In this document: positions 9,174 through 18,598 of the stretch, one piece after another
Layout: each line of letters begins with the position of its first letter
Numbering within the stretch: position 1 is the first letter of the stretch
Source of the DNA: Ktedonobacterales bacterium
GTDB lineage: Bacteria > Chloroflexota > Ktedonobacteria > Ktedonobacterales > Ktedonobacteraceae
Direction: 5' to 3'
Assembly: GCA_027451525.1 (NCBI GenBank)
Contig: DAIDJF010000013.1
Coordinates: forward strand, 1 to 64,000
DNA: 64,000 bases
Notes under the pieces: generated by a model
Seen by the model: the letters and a program-made list of their open reading frames with translations, nothing else
Databases searched by the model: none
Told to the model about the DNA's origin: nothing
Made by a program: the position numbers and the translations under genes

Positions 9174-10337
9174 GTGAAAATAGACGATGAAAATGTGACA
9201 GTAGCACAGGAATCGCTTACGGGGACGCGAGAGCATACACATGTTGAGGCAATATCGGTGCAAGAGAGCAATCCTCATACTAGTGGCGATATGGAAGGAA
9301 GCAATGTGAGAGCCGACACAAAGTTGCTGAGAGAGCAACCGGGCTATACGGGGGAGCGCGAAGCTCTGCGCCATGATGCTGATATACTTATGGCTGAAAA
9401 AAATTGGCGTGATGCATTAACAGTTTTTACCGAATGGATAGGCGCGTATCCAGAGGACGAGGAAGCCTATCTAGGGGCAGCGCAGTGTTTAGACATGTTG
9501 AACAATTTTGAACAACTTGAGCAGATTACGCGGGTCCTACTCGATCTCAACCCAACGCTGGCTCTCGCTCTGGCCTATCGAGCGCGGGCATTGCAGAAAT
9601 TAGAGCGTCTCTCCGAGGCCAAGATTGCCAACGATCAGGCTCTTTTATTGGATACAAACCTGCCGCTGGCGTGGATTAACCGCAGTGGCTTACAGCTTTT
9701 GCAGCAAAAATTTGCCGAAGCCTTGCGTAGCTCCGAGCGCGCAATTGTATTGGCACCCGAAGATGTGCGCGCGTGGGCCAATCGTGGCATGGCGTTGCTC
9801 AATAGTGAGCGATTGCTGGAGGCTCTTGACGCTTTTGATCATAGTCTGCGTTTTGATCCAAACGCGCTCTTCTCGTTACAGATGCGTGGGGAAATTCTGT
9901 GCAGATTGGGCAGAATGCGCGATGTCATTCCAAATGCACGGCACGCATTGACGCTGGTCCCGACTGATGTCATGTCAATGACGCAGGCGATTCAGGCATT
10001 ACGTGCGTTAGAACAGTATGAGGCATTGCAAGAGGTTGCGCATGAGCTGATTAAGGTGCAACCGGATAATTTGTTTGCCTGGGAACACTATATGCGCGGT
10101 CTACGGGGAAGCGGAAATTTTGAGGAGGCGAATAGTGCGCTTGACCATGTACTGGAATTAGACCCGCGCAACGTTCGCTTTATCACGATGAAAGCGGATA
10201 CCCTTTATCGCCTGCAACGCTATCGCGAGGCGGCCGGTGTGGCAGAGCAGGCAATCAAGCTTGATTACGAGTACGCACCTGCGCGCCGCATCCGCGAAAA
10301 AGCGATCAAACTCATGTACCAACAGAAAAAAAAGTAG
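9174..10337 (+). CDS. tetratricopeptide repeat protein
   Basis: A 387-residue protein with an acidic, low-complexity N-terminus (about 60 residues) followed by a run of TPR units to the C-terminus. Repeat consensus is visible in AYLGAAQCLDMLNNFEQLEQ, LAYRARALQKLERLSEAK, AWINRSGLQLLQQKFAEA and AWANRGMALLNSERLLEA. No signal peptide or membrane segment is seen, so it is probably a cytoplasmic scaffold or interaction protein. The GTG start at 9174 follows GGAGGAGAGGG. The partner is unknown. Confidence 0.85.
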   Translation: MKIDDENVTVAQESLTGTREHTHVEAISVQESNPHTSGDMEGSNVRADTKLLREQPGYTGEREALRHDADILMAEKNWRDALTVFTEWIGAYPEDEEAYLGAAQCLDMLNNFEQLEQITRVLLDLNPTLALALAYRARALQKLERLSEAKIANDQALLLDTNLPLAWINRSGLQLLQQKFAEALRSSERAIVLAPEDVRAWANRGMALLNSERLLEALDAFDHSLRFDPNALFSLQMRGEILCRLGRMRDVIPNARHALTLVPTDVMSMTQAIQALRALEQYEALQEVAHELIKVQPDNLFAWEHYMRGLRGSGNFEEANSALDHVLELDPRNVRFITMKADTLYRLQRYREAAGVAEQAIKLDYEYAPARRIREKAIKLMYQQKKK

Positions 10338-10417
10338 GGACCGCTCATCGTGTGTAACAAAATACTTGTTCCGCCGTCGAATAGCCTCCCCCAGGCAGAT
10401 TGGCGCACGGGCAGAGC

Positions 10418-10560
10418 GTGATGATGGTGGTGAAAAATTTCATCAGGTGATCACATCCGATAGGGCGTGATGGAATCACGCCCCTACGCGATTATGTGAC
10501 ATGGTCACATTCATTTTTTCAATAGCAGCATTATGTCCATTGTCCCCACGCGCAATGTGG
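10418..10560. repeat. dispersed repeat, copy A (MITE-like)
   Basis: This shares three blocks in the same order with 56418-56579: a GATGATGGTG-TGAAAAATTTCATC block, a GGGCGTGAT...ATCACGCCC hairpin (10463-10483), and a CATT-TTTTTTCAA...TCCCCAC block. The outer blocks are themselves partly inverted relative to each other (TGAAAAAT with ATTTTTTCA), as in a small non-autonomous element. It lies between two convergent genes. Confidence 0.55.
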
Positions 10561-10610
10561 TCGCGCTGGATATGCCAGTGTGAAATGGGCAATGTTAACA
10601 CATAGCGATG

Positions 10611-12071
10611 CTAGAGCAAGCGTTCAAGGGTGGGCAGGAGCAGGTCATGGCGGCGATTGCGTAGCTGCGTGCGCAGACGTTCGCTGGCGACGAGGCGAAT
10701 GCGTCGCTGATGTTGTTCATAGCGTGCCAGATCATCGGGCTGTAAGCCTGTGGCTTCAACCCATGTCATGAGCGGTTCCATGCCAACGGGTGGTTGCTCA
10801 AACGAGACCCAGACATCCATCTCCCACTTTTCTGGGCGCGCGATATCAAATAATAATTCGTAGTCCGCGATCTCCATCTCCAACGCACTTGCCAGTTCAG
10901 CGGCCAGCAGTTGCTCAATCCGGCGCCGCCGCCCAGCATCCCAAAAGAGAGCTTCGAGGCGATGGAAGAGACGCCCAGCGGCCCAACTGACCTCTAAGAC
11001 CACTTTGTGGGGATGGCGCAGTTCCAATTCACGCGCCAGCGCGCGCGTGCTGTCTGGCATCGTGGGCGTGGCAAGCAGCACAAGTAGCGCAGCGTCATCA
11101 AGGCCAATGAGTTGTTCCGCGCGTAGAGCCTCACACAGCAGCGCATCTTGAACGGCCCGGACCAACATGATTTGAAATGAACGGCTGGTGTGATGCCAGT
11201 AAATATTGTCGAACATCTCTTGCCGTGCATGGAGGAGCGAATGCAAGGGGCTGATACCCTTATGTGTTACAACGATGCGCCGTTGTCCATGCACATCATT
11301 ATGAATGCGCAGTGAGCCGAGCAAACGTGAGACATCAACGCCGCCATAGGGAACATTGCAGGCGCGTGCATCGCGTGGCAGATAATCGAGTTTATCGACA
11401 TCGAGCGCACCGCTGAGCAGGTGACGCAAAAGCTCATCGTCTGGGTGCAACGTTCGATTTTTTTGCGGATCAATGACATCGGCGACACGCTCAGGCGAGA
11501 GATGATAGTCGCGTTCGATAATTGTTGCAATTTCGCCTTGCTCAATTAATGTGCGCCCGACCTGTTCATGAAGGATAATGGGTGGACCAAGCTCCTCAAT
11601 TGTATGTGAAAAAGGGTAGTGCCCGATATCGTGGAGCAGTGCCGCGATCACGAGTGTTTGAATACTACTAATCGCAACCCCTTCAAGACCACCTTGTGAG
11701 CCACGCTGCAAAAGTGAACGCAGTGCTCGCACCGTGAGGTGGTAGCAGCCAAGACTATGCTCATAGCGTGTATGTGAAGCTCCAGGCCAGACGCGATAGA
11801 CAAAGCCTAGCTGTTTGACGCCCTGCAAGCGCAGGAACGCGGCCGTGCCGATCAAGCGTTCTTCGCGTGTACCGAGCGGAATCAGGTCATAGAGACTATC
11901 GCGTACCGTACTAACGGGTTGCTCGTCGGGCAGCAACGGGTAGCCTTCAACACCGAGCCAGGATGGATGACTATGAATCTGCGTGATATGCTCTGGCATC
12001 GGCTGGCTGTTATTGAGTTGAGCGCGACGTTTAGGGCGTGCATGTTTATTTGTGTTTTCTCCAATACTCAT
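10611..12071 (-). CDS. HD-domain phosphohydrolase (dNTP triphosphohydrolase-like)
   Basis: A 486-residue cytoplasmic protein of the HD superfamily related to deoxynucleotide triphosphohydrolases. The metal site is readable as the His of SHTRYEHSLG, the HD pair of IAALLHDIGHYPFSH and a later Asp in ALDVDKLDYLPRDA. This spacing and the following PYGGVDVSRLLGSLR segment fit the COG1078-like family. Natural substrate is not assigned for most members. The first ~55 residues are basic and low in complexity. It is preceded by an intergenic region of ~230 bases with no evident promoter. Confidence 0.85.
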   Translation of the reverse strand: MSIGENTNKHARPKRRAQLNNSQPMPEHITQIHSHPSWLGVEGYPLLPDEQPVSTVRDSLYDLIPLGTREERLIGTAAFLRLQGVKQLGFVYRVWPGASHTRYEHSLGCYHLTVRALRSLLQRGSQGGLEGVAISSIQTLVIAALLHDIGHYPFSHTIEELGPPIILHEQVGRTLIEQGEIATIIERDYHLSPERVADVIDPQKNRTLHPDDELLRHLLSGALDVDKLDYLPRDARACNVPYGGVDVSRLLGSLRIHNDVHGQRRIVVTHKGISPLHSLLHARQEMFDNIYWHHTSRSFQIMLVRAVQDALLCEALRAEQLIGLDDAALLVLLATPTMPDSTRALARELELRHPHKVVLEVSWAAGRLFHRLEALFWDAGRRRRIEQLLAAELASALEMEIADYELLFDIARPEKWEMDVWVSFEQPPVGMEPLMTWVEATGLQPDDLARYEQHQRRIRLVASERLRTQLRNRRHDLLLPTLERLL

Positions 12072-12305
12072 AGCGAGATTGTAGCAGACGAGTAGGAATT
12101 TTGTCTATAGATAGCAAGTAAAGTTATGCTCATCAATACGTTGCGTTCTACAAGTGAGAAGGCAAAGATACCGCTCTATATATATGTAGAGCATAAAATG
12201 TGAAAGACGCTATATGTGTAGGTGATGTTTCTGTGGTGAGGGCGTGTGGTCTATTTGTAGACGGAATATCGGTGTCTATTGAACATGTGACAAAGCTGTC
12301 ACTGA

Positions 12306-13937
12306 ATGGAGCTTAACAGTATTATGAACGAACAGCGTTTCTGGGGTATGAAACCGGGTGCGCACAGCACTACAAAAATTGTAGTGCGCCTGGGCCTAGC
12401 TGCGGGTATTATCCTCTGTAGTGTAGCATTGGCCTGGTTCGTTGTGGGTCACCATACCTTTGCGCGTGCAGCGGGTACCCTCGTCACAACCCCTTCACCG
12501 ACAACGACGCCGCCAGCTACATTGCCTGCTGGTCCTGTCAATAAAACATGGTATTTTGCTGAAGGGCGTGTTGGAAAAAGTTTTCGTGAATATTTGACGA
12601 TCCAAAACCCTTCCAGTACTGCTTGTGCCATCAATATCCAATATAATTACACAATGGATGGCAGCATCACCCCAAGCACACAAATTGTGGCGAAAACAGT
12701 TGCCCCCGCGACTCGTTTGACCGAATCGGTGAACGGTGATTTGAACATTTCCGATGCTTCAACGTCGGCGGCTTCACTTTCGACGATTGTGTCAGTGAAC
12801 ACGACGGCAACGCCTAATTGTAACGGTGTTGTGGCTGAGCGTCCGCTCTACTTCTCGAATTTTCACGGCATTGCCAGTGGAACTGATGTCCTGGGAGCGA
12901 CTAAACTTGGGACAACCTTCTACTTTGCTGATGTGCCGAGCAGTGCCAATTATACCTCTTACTTGACCATTCTCAACCCAAACAATGTGACGGCTAACAT
13001 ACAGGTAGTCTATCCTGGTCCTTTATCGGCACCCAAACAGACGCTGGCACTTCCTGCCAACTCGCGTGGCACGATTGCTCCTAGTCAGGCCGGATATATA
13101 GGACATCAGCCTGCCATCGTGACTTCCGACCAGCCCATTCTCGTAGAGCGTCCTACCTACTTCTTCAACGTGAATGGTGTTAGTGGCGCATTCGATGTTG
13201 TAGGTGTGCCCGGCCTTGCGACTGACTGGCTCTTTGCTGAAGGATACACGGGTGGCTCGACGCAGGAGTATCTGACCATTGCCAACCTTGACCCCAATCC
13301 AACGGCATCTGCGAATGTCACGATTATCCTCAAGTCTGGTGGCGGTAAAACGGCCAGTTTCTCCTTGACCTTAAATAACAATACGCAAGTGATCTGGAAC
13401 GTGAATGCCAACAACACCTTCCAGGGGTCAACAGCAGAGGTCTCCGCTGAGGTGCAGTCATCGGGAGCCATGATCGTGGCGCAGCGCGAAATGTTCTTTA
13501 GCTATAAGCATACTCTATCCAATGTCGCCATTGGTGGTACTGATGTGATTGGTCAGGTGGGACCTGCCGCACATAATGTGTATAGCTTTGCTGAAGGCTA
13601 CAGCAATACCGGTTATAATGAATGGCTGACAATCCAGAATCCCACCCCCAATGCTGAGAACATCTATATCACATTGGTCAACGGGAACGGCCAGACGTTC
13701 ACGGAAGGCGTCCAGGTAGTTGCGAATAGTCGTTTTACACTCGATATCACGGCTCTTGTGCAAACAACCGCCTTTAACTCGGGCACGAGTTCGACTGCTA
13801 ACTCTGTTTCAATGACGGTGCAAACGCTGAATGGTGCGCCTTTTGTGGCGGAGCGTCCGCAGTATTGGAATACGCAAGGTGTCTCGTCCTTCTTCTCGGA
13901 AGGCGGTACGGATGTGATCGGCTATAGTGGCGGCTAG
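12306..13937 (+). CDS. secreted or cell-surface protein with four repeated beta-rich modules
   Basis: The 543-residue product has an N-terminal membrane or signal segment (about residues 25-50, ending FARA), a Thr/Pro linker, and four similar modules of roughly 105-120 residues. Each begins with an aromatic-FAEG/FADV motif (near residues 80, 201, 304 and 423) followed by EYLTIQNP-like sequence. Each ends near ERPLYF, ERPTYF, QREMFF or ERPQYW. The alternating hydrophobic pattern suggests beta-sandwich domains. I recognise the repeat as widespread in secreted Chloroflexota and actinobacterial proteins but know no function. Start at 12306 or at the in-frame ATG 12324. Confidence 0.75.
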   Translation: MELNSIMNEQRFWGMKPGAHSTTKIVVRLGLAAGIILCSVALAWFVVGHHTFARAAGTLVTTPSPTTTPPATLPAGPVNKTWYFAEGRVGKSFREYLTIQNPSSTACAINIQYNYTMDGSITPSTQIVAKTVAPATRLTESVNGDLNISDASTSAASLSTIVSVNTTATPNCNGVVAERPLYFSNFHGIASGTDVLGATKLGTTFYFADVPSSANYTSYLTILNPNNVTANIQVVYPGPLSAPKQTLALPANSRGTIAPSQAGYIGHQPAIVTSDQPILVERPTYFFNVNGVSGAFDVVGVPGLATDWLFAEGYTGGSTQEYLTIANLDPNPTASANVTIILKSGGGKTASFSLTLNNNTQVIWNVNANNTFQGSTAEVSAEVQSSGAMIVAQREMFFSYKHTLSNVAIGGTDVIGQVGPAAHNVYSFAEGYSNTGYNEWLTIQNPTPNAENIYITLVNGNGQTFTEGVQVVANSRFTLDITALVQTTAFNSGTSSTANSVSMTVQTLNGAPFVAERPQYWNTQGVSSFFSEGGTDVIGYSGG

Positions 13938-14006
13938 CGCACTAGTAATCAGCGTTGTGTCTGATATATACTATAGATATAGACGGTCGCTTTTAAGAAA
14001 GAAACA

Positions 14007-14041
14007 AGCGACGGACAGAGGATGTATCCCTGTCCGTCGCT
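14007..14041 (+). terminator. terminator after the surface-protein gene
   Basis: Perfect 12-bp stem (14007-14018 with 14030-14041, AGCGACGGACAG) with an 11-base loop, before the start of the HAD gene at 14071. The T-run is poor. Confidence 0.6.
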
Positions 14042-14070
14042 GTGTTATTCAGGAAGGACTATCAGCGTAT

Positions 14071-14958
14071 ATGATAGATGGAGAGCCGCCAGATATTAAA
14101 CTGCTGGCGATTGATATTGATGGCACCCTGCTGACACCAGAAAAAGAGTTAACAGCACGCACGCGGGCTGCCGTGCGTGCGGCTCAAGAGGCAGGTATTA
14201 TAGTCACGCTAGCGACGGCACGCCGCTATATTAACACTGGTCCGATTGCCGACGAGTTAGGTTTAGAGATTCCTTTAATTCTTTGTGATGGTGCGCTCAT
14301 TATGCAACATCCAGCCAGACAGACCTTGCACACACAGCCTTTACAGGCGACAGTTGCGCAGCAAGCAATTGAGATGATGTTGCGTAATGGCATTCAGCCC
14401 GTGGTGCATCACATCAATGGGACAATTGAAGAGATGTGGACGGGGCCAAGCTCGTTCGATAATGAATGGTTAACAGAGTATTTTACGGCCTTTCCTGATC
14501 ATTTGCTGCGTTTGCCGCATGAGCAACTCTGCAATGGGCAACCTGATCCGCTTCGTGTCGTTGCGTTCGCGTCAGAGGAGCGCGTCTATAGTATGGTCGC
14601 TGAGGTAGCGCAATTGGATTGTGCGTGGAATGCGATTAAACAAGGCAATTATGGATGTGCGGAGATGGCGGTTATGCGCAGGCAGTGTAGCAAGGCAACG
14701 GGTGTGGCACGTCTTGCCGATCACTTGCAGATTCCGCTCACGCAGGTGATGGCAATAGGTGACAATAACAATGACCTTGAGATGCTGGAGGCCGTTGGCT
14801 GGGGTGTCGCCATGGGACACGCGCCTGATGCTGTGAAACACGCGGCGCGTGCTGTGACTGCGACTAACACAGAGGATGGTGTGGCACTGGCGATAGAGCG
14901 TTATGCTTTGCGCAGTGGAGTAAGGGCAGACTCAAATTCTTTCAAACGCGCAAGCTGA
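14071..14958 (+). CDS. HAD-superfamily hydrolase, Cof type
   Basis: A sugar-phosphate or nucleotide-phosphate phosphatase of the Cof/YidA branch. Motif I is AIDIDGTLLTP (nucleophile Asp), motif II Thr lies in TLATAR, and the Lys plus the GDNNNDLEML motif carry motifs III and IV. A large C2-type cap lies between. The ATG at 14071 is preceded by AGGAAGG; the longer frame from 13927 would overlap the preceding gene and its terminator. The last 58 bases overlap the 3' end of the convergent phosphatase gene. Confidence 0.85.
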   Translation: MIDGEPPDIKLLAIDIDGTLLTPEKELTARTRAAVRAAQEAGIIVTLATARRYINTGPIADELGLEIPLILCDGALIMQHPARQTLHTQPLQATVAQQAIEMMLRNGIQPVVHHINGTIEEMWTGPSSFDNEWLTEYFTAFPDHLLRLPHEQLCNGQPDPLRVVAFASEERVYSMVAEVAQLDCAWNAIKQGNYGCAEMAVMRRQCSKATGVARLADHLQIPLTQVMAIGDNNNDLEMLEAVGWGVAMGHAPDAVKHAARAVTATNTEDGVALAIERYALRSGVRADSNSFKRAS

Positions 14959-15665
14959 CGATGATTGGGTGAGGCCTGCCAGCGTTTCTGTTTGACCAGT
15001 TCAAGGGCGTCGCCAGCATGCATCCCGCTATAGACGAGAACGGCGCAGGTGAGTAGGACGCTACGACCGACACCATGTTCGCAGTGGATCAAGACGCGCC
15101 GCCCCTGTTTGATTCGCTCGTTTGCCCATTGTGCGCCTTGCATGAGTTGTGTGATGGTTAATGGATAGGTATCGGGCGTTGGGAGATAGAGAAAGTCAAT
15201 CTGCTCATGGGCGAGAGCCTGTGCATCATCCTGATATTCCGAGCGTGTATCAATGACATCGGTGACGCCAACCAGATTGAGAGCGTGAATGTCTTCCAGG
15301 CGGATACGTCCGCCAACGGCGAGATGGTTCGTTACCCAACTCATGTTTAATCTATCTGGTAACGGTACATGTAGCGCGCGGGCCACCGCTTCGCTTTGAG
15401 AGTTTTCGGGGAAGAGGTTGGCGGCGATACGGGTCCAGAAACGGTAGAGGAGGCGTACCACGCCCGACGACGCCCAGCGTGTGGCGGAGAAGTTCACATG
15501 GGGTCGTTCGCCCTCTGGCATTGGTAGCAACGGGCTTTCTTCCTGGGGTGGAGCAGGAATGACCTCTCCCGATGAGCTTTCGATGTCGTGTTCCGGCGAT
15601 ACTGTTTCGTGCTCTTGTGGTCGTGTTTCATCGCCTGAAAAAGGTGGCATTGGATCAGATGGCAT
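14901..15665 (-). CDS. dual-specificity/tyrosine phosphatase-like protein
   Basis: The 254-residue product carries the cysteine phosphatase P-loop HCEHGVGRS (CX5R) near residue 195, after the general-acid loop region YLPTPDTYP. The first ~75 residues are acidic and Pro-rich (low complexity). The fold matches the small DSP family; substrates may be phosphoproteins or phospholipids and cannot be told apart here. The gene overlaps the convergent HAD gene by 58 bases. The DUF1385 gene lies 51 bases upstream on the same strand. Confidence 0.8.
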   Translation of the reverse strand: MPSDPMPPFSGDETRPQEHETVSPEHDIESSSGEVIPAPPQEESPLLPMPEGERPHVNFSATRWASSGVVRLLYRFWTRIAANLFPENSQSEAVARALHVPLPDRLNMSWVTNHLAVGGRIRLEDIHALNLVGVTDVIDTRSEYQDDAQALAHEQIDFLYLPTPDTYPLTITQLMQGAQWANERIKQGRRVLIHCEHGVGRSVLLTCAVLVYSGMHAGDALELVKQKRWQASPNHRQLARLKEFESALTPLRKA

Positions 15666-15716
15666 GGTTTGGCTATCCTTCTATGCGAAAATGCATGTGT
15701 TTCCTGTTTCTTCTTC

Positions 15717-16766
15717 TTACTCTGCAAATGTGCGCGCGGGCGTGACGGCCGATACGGTAGTCTGCGTCTGCTGCGTAGAATATGCCTCTTTATCGCGTTG
15801 CATAACACGTTGCAAAGCCGTAATAGCGCACTCTATCATGCTATCGTCTGGCTCGCGTGTCGTCAACCCCTGAAGTGCCAAACCGGGGGCGAGCAGCCAG
15901 CGCACAATGCGAAAACGATAATTTGCCGCACCCAGGCGCATTAATTCGTAGGCTATGCCTGCGACAACGGGAACGAGCACAATGCGCGAGACGATTTTGA
16001 GCAAGAGTGAGGGTGTGCCGACGAAGGCGAAGACAAAAATAGAGACGACCATCACAAGCAACAAGAAACCTGTGCCACAGCGTGTGTGGACCCGTGAAGC
16101 CAGCCGTACATGTGCGACATCGAGCGGTTGGCCCTGTTCCATTGTGTTAATGGCCTTATGCTCGGCACCATGATAGCCAAAGACGCGCTGGATATCGGGT
16201 ACGCGCCCGATTAGGAGCAGATAGCCAATGAGAAGGAGCAGGCGCAGTCCTCCTTCAACGATGAGATTGAGCCATCCCTGTCCGATCTGATGGCTAAAAA
16301 TGTTGGTGAGCAGGAGTGGCCCCACAAAGAATATAGCGACCGCCATGCTTAGTGAAACTAACAGCGGTAAGATGAGGCTTGCGCCCCCGATCACAGGTGG
16401 TTGTGTCGTGGGGTTCACGTTGTTATCGTGTATTTCCTGTGTATGCCCTGTTGGGGAAGCAGCCAACGCATCGGGGTCAATAGCTCCTGTAGAGATGTTT
16501 GCCGCGAGCGTCATGAGCCGTGTGCCCAGAACGAGCGTTTCCCAGAGCAAGAGCATACCGCGCAGAAAAGGCAGGCGTAAGAATGCATTTTGATAGATAC
16601 GTGGATTGAGTGGTTCTTCATAGAGATAGAGTGTGCCATCAGGGCGGCGGCCTGCGATAGCAGCGGACGTGCGACCTCGCATCATAACGCCTTCCATAAC
16701 GGCCTGCCCTCCATAGTAAAATGTTGCGCGGGAGGCGCGGGCAGATTGCGTCAAGCGTTTTTCCAT
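15717..16766 (-). CDS. DUF1385 membrane protein (YqhQ-like)
   Basis: The product of about 349 residues begins with the family signature YYGGQAVMEGVMMRGR and has several hydrophobic segments (SLILPLLVSLSMAVAIFFVG, LLLLIGYLLLIGR, GFLLLVMVVSIFVFAFVG). The conserved FGYHGAEHKAINTME motif lies about two thirds along, and TRCGTGFLL follows. DUF1385 proteins are conserved integral membrane proteins of unknown function. It probably forms one transcription unit with the phosphatase downstream. Confidence 0.88.
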   Translation of the reverse strand: MEKRLTQSARASRATFYYGGQAVMEGVMMRGRTSAAIAGRRPDGTLYLYEEPLNPRIYQNAFLRLPFLRGMLLLWETLVLGTRLMTLAANISTGAIDPDALAASPTGHTQEIHDNNVNPTTQPPVIGGASLILPLLVSLSMAVAIFFVGPLLLTNIFSHQIGQGWLNLIVEGGLRLLLLIGYLLLIGRVPDIQRVFGYHGAEHKAINTMEQGQPLDVAHVRLASRVHTRCGTGFLLLVMVVSIFVFAFVGTPSLLLKIVSRIVLVPVVAGIAYELMRLGAANYRFRIVRWLLAPGLALQGLTTREPDDSMIECAITALQRVMQRDKEAYSTQQTQTTVSAVTPARTFAE

Positions 16767-16846
16767 GTATCCTCTCTTCCCAGATGGCAGCTATTCGTGT
16801 TTCATGTTTAAATACATTGCTGCACGATGGCAATGTCTCTGTGTGA

Positions 16847-18298
16847 CTATGACGTGCGGCGGTTTGATAAGCCCTGAATGCGTAGATGAGAGAGACGGCG
16901 CATCAATGGGCTATTGAGTAATGGGCGCGGCAGACTGCGACGGAAGCGGCGCAAGCGAATAGCGGAGTGCAAGCGACCAGACATCATCTGCTGTCGTCGT
17001 CGCCAGCGTGCGGATTGCCAGATGCTTGCCTCTTCCGGCTTGGGGAGATAGCTCAGGATACATTGCGCGATCTCAAAAGAGGCGTAGGGACGGCAAATGC
17101 GTTGCGCATTGGCAACTTGCTGACGCAGTTCGGGCGAGCCGGGCTTAATCAGGCGACGTAATGCGTCAACCAGTTCCAGCGAATCGTGAGCCATGGTGCC
17201 GACATTATTATTGACAACATAGCTGACATTCCCTTCTTCCTGGCCTGGAACATAGCCGCTGAGAATAATCGGCAGGTGGCAGGAGAGAGCCTCGCTAATC
17301 GTGCCAGGACCAGCCTTTGTAATAATGACATCGGCGGCGTGCATCAACTCTGGCATGTTCTGGACAAAGCCAAAAATCGTTGCTGGCACATGCAAGCTGG
17401 CACGGGTGCGTTGAAGGTGAGCATAGAGCCGCCGATTGCGTCCAGTGACTACCAATATTTGAACTGGTAGGCGTGCCTGTGAGATGGCGCGTACGGCTGC
17501 TTGCAGTCCACCTGCGCCATCGCCACCGCCGACAAGCAGTACAACAGGCAGGTCTTGCCGCAGGTGAAAGCGTTCACGTAGCTCCTCTTTGCTCCCTATG
17601 GGCCGTGTAAATTTGGGGTCAATCGGCATACCAATGACATGAACCTTTTTGGGGTCTAGGCCGCGCTTGAGGTACAGGCGTTTGGCGTCCTCTGTGGGCA
17701 CAATATAGCCATCGGCCCCAGGTTCGTACCAGGAATGATGAATGCTGACCATATCGGTGACGACCGTGATAAAAGGAATGGGCAGGTCAAGTGTGCGAAT
17801 GGCTTTAATCGCGGCGCGATTGATGAGAGGATGGATAGAAATGATTACGTCGGGTTGCACACTGGTGAAGAGACGCAAGAGACCGTTATGAATGAGTGGG
17901 GTTGCCAATGTGTTCATTGTGGCAACTGTCTCCTCGCGATTGCTGATATGAAAGACCTCACCAAATAATTTAGGATTATAGCGGATTGTGGGGCCATAGA
18001 GCTTGACTGCTTCACGCAGAGGGAAGCGACTATATTCCTCAAAAACATCAACGATTTCAATGCGATAGGTTGTTGGTGACACCTTTTCCTGAACAGGCGT
18101 GAGGGTTTGCCCTGAAGAGGGCGTTGGTATGGTAAATTCGTTATTATATGACCCGGCATGTAGGCTTCCCTGCCATGCCTCCTGTTCCTCCTGCGATAAC
18201 AGTTTGAGGGCCGTATGGATGGCATTAGCGGCACTGCGATGACCTGCCCCGGTATCGGCTATCAGGAACAGGAGTGTTCGTTGCTTTGCATTCTCCAT
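16847..18298 (-). CDS. diacylglycerol glycosyltransferase (MGDG synthase family, GT28)
   Basis: Likely transfers a sugar from a nucleotide donor to diacylglycerol at the inner face of the membrane, making glycolipids. The N-terminal MGDG-synthase domain has the glycine-rich motif ADTGAGHRSAANAI (about residues 14-27). The C-terminal GT28 domain has VLLVGGGDGAGG, the donor-site segment VIITKAGPGTISEAL and SGYVPGQEEGN. The ~80 C-terminal residues are very Arg-rich, which may aid binding to acidic lipids. The 483-residue length is slightly above usual. Sugar specificity (galactose, glucose or other) is not readable. Confidence 0.88.
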   Translation of the reverse strand: MENAKQRTLLFLIADTGAGHRSAANAIHTALKLLSQEEQEAWQGSLHAGSYNNEFTIPTPSSGQTLTPVQEKVSPTTYRIEIVDVFEEYSRFPLREAVKLYGPTIRYNPKLFGEVFHISNREETVATMNTLATPLIHNGLLRLFTSVQPDVIISIHPLINRAAIKAIRTLDLPIPFITVVTDMVSIHHSWYEPGADGYIVPTEDAKRLYLKRGLDPKKVHVIGMPIDPKFTRPIGSKEELRERFHLRQDLPVVLLVGGGDGAGGLQAAVRAISQARLPVQILVVTGRNRRLYAHLQRTRASLHVPATIFGFVQNMPELMHAADVIITKAGPGTISEALSCHLPIILSGYVPGQEEGNVSYVVNNNVGTMAHDSLELVDALRRLIKPGSPELRQQVANAQRICRPYASFEIAQCILSYLPKPEEASIWQSARWRRRQQMMSGRLHSAIRLRRFRRSLPRPLLNSPLMRRLSHLRIQGLSNRRTS

Positions 18299-18326
18299 GA
18301 GGCTTATCCTTTATGGTAACATTCAC

Positions 18327-18369
18327 TAAAAAAGGGATAAAGGACCACGTATACGGTTCCTTTACCCCT
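18327..18369 (-). terminator. terminator of rpmE
   Basis: On the minus strand GGGGTAAAGGAACC pairs with GGTCCTTTATCCC and is followed by TTTTTT. It sits between the rpmE stop codon and the next minus-strand gene. Confidence 0.8.
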
Positions 18370-18391
18370 CTCATATCATTTTTGTGTAAGC

Positions 18392-18598
18392 CTACTCTTC
18401 CTGGAGGTTAAAGCGTTTGCGGAAACGCTCCACACGTCCGGCTGAGTCAAGAATGCGCTGCTGGCCCGTGAAGAACGGGTGGCAATTAGAACAGACATCA
18501 ACCTTCAAGACGGGTTTGACGCTGAGTGTCTTAAAGCTGTTACCACAGGCGCAACTTACTGTGGATTCCACATAGTTTGGATGAATTCCCTTTTTCAT
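18392..18598 (-). CDS. rpmE: 50S ribosomal protein L31 (zinc-binding type)
   Basis: The 68-residue protein starts [13 protein letters not shown] and has the zinc ligands CACGNS and CSNCHPF (C-x-C and C-x2-C), then the conserved [21 protein letters not shown]. The retained cysteines place it in the C+ (zinc-containing) class. The ATG at 18598 has GGGAG upstream. An open frame to 18694 is not needed. A terminator follows the gene, so it forms a single-gene unit. Confidence 0.97.
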   Translation of the reverse strand: MKKGIHPNYVESTVSCACGNSFKTLSVKPVLKVDVCSNCHPFFTGQQRILDSAGRVERFRKRFNLQEE

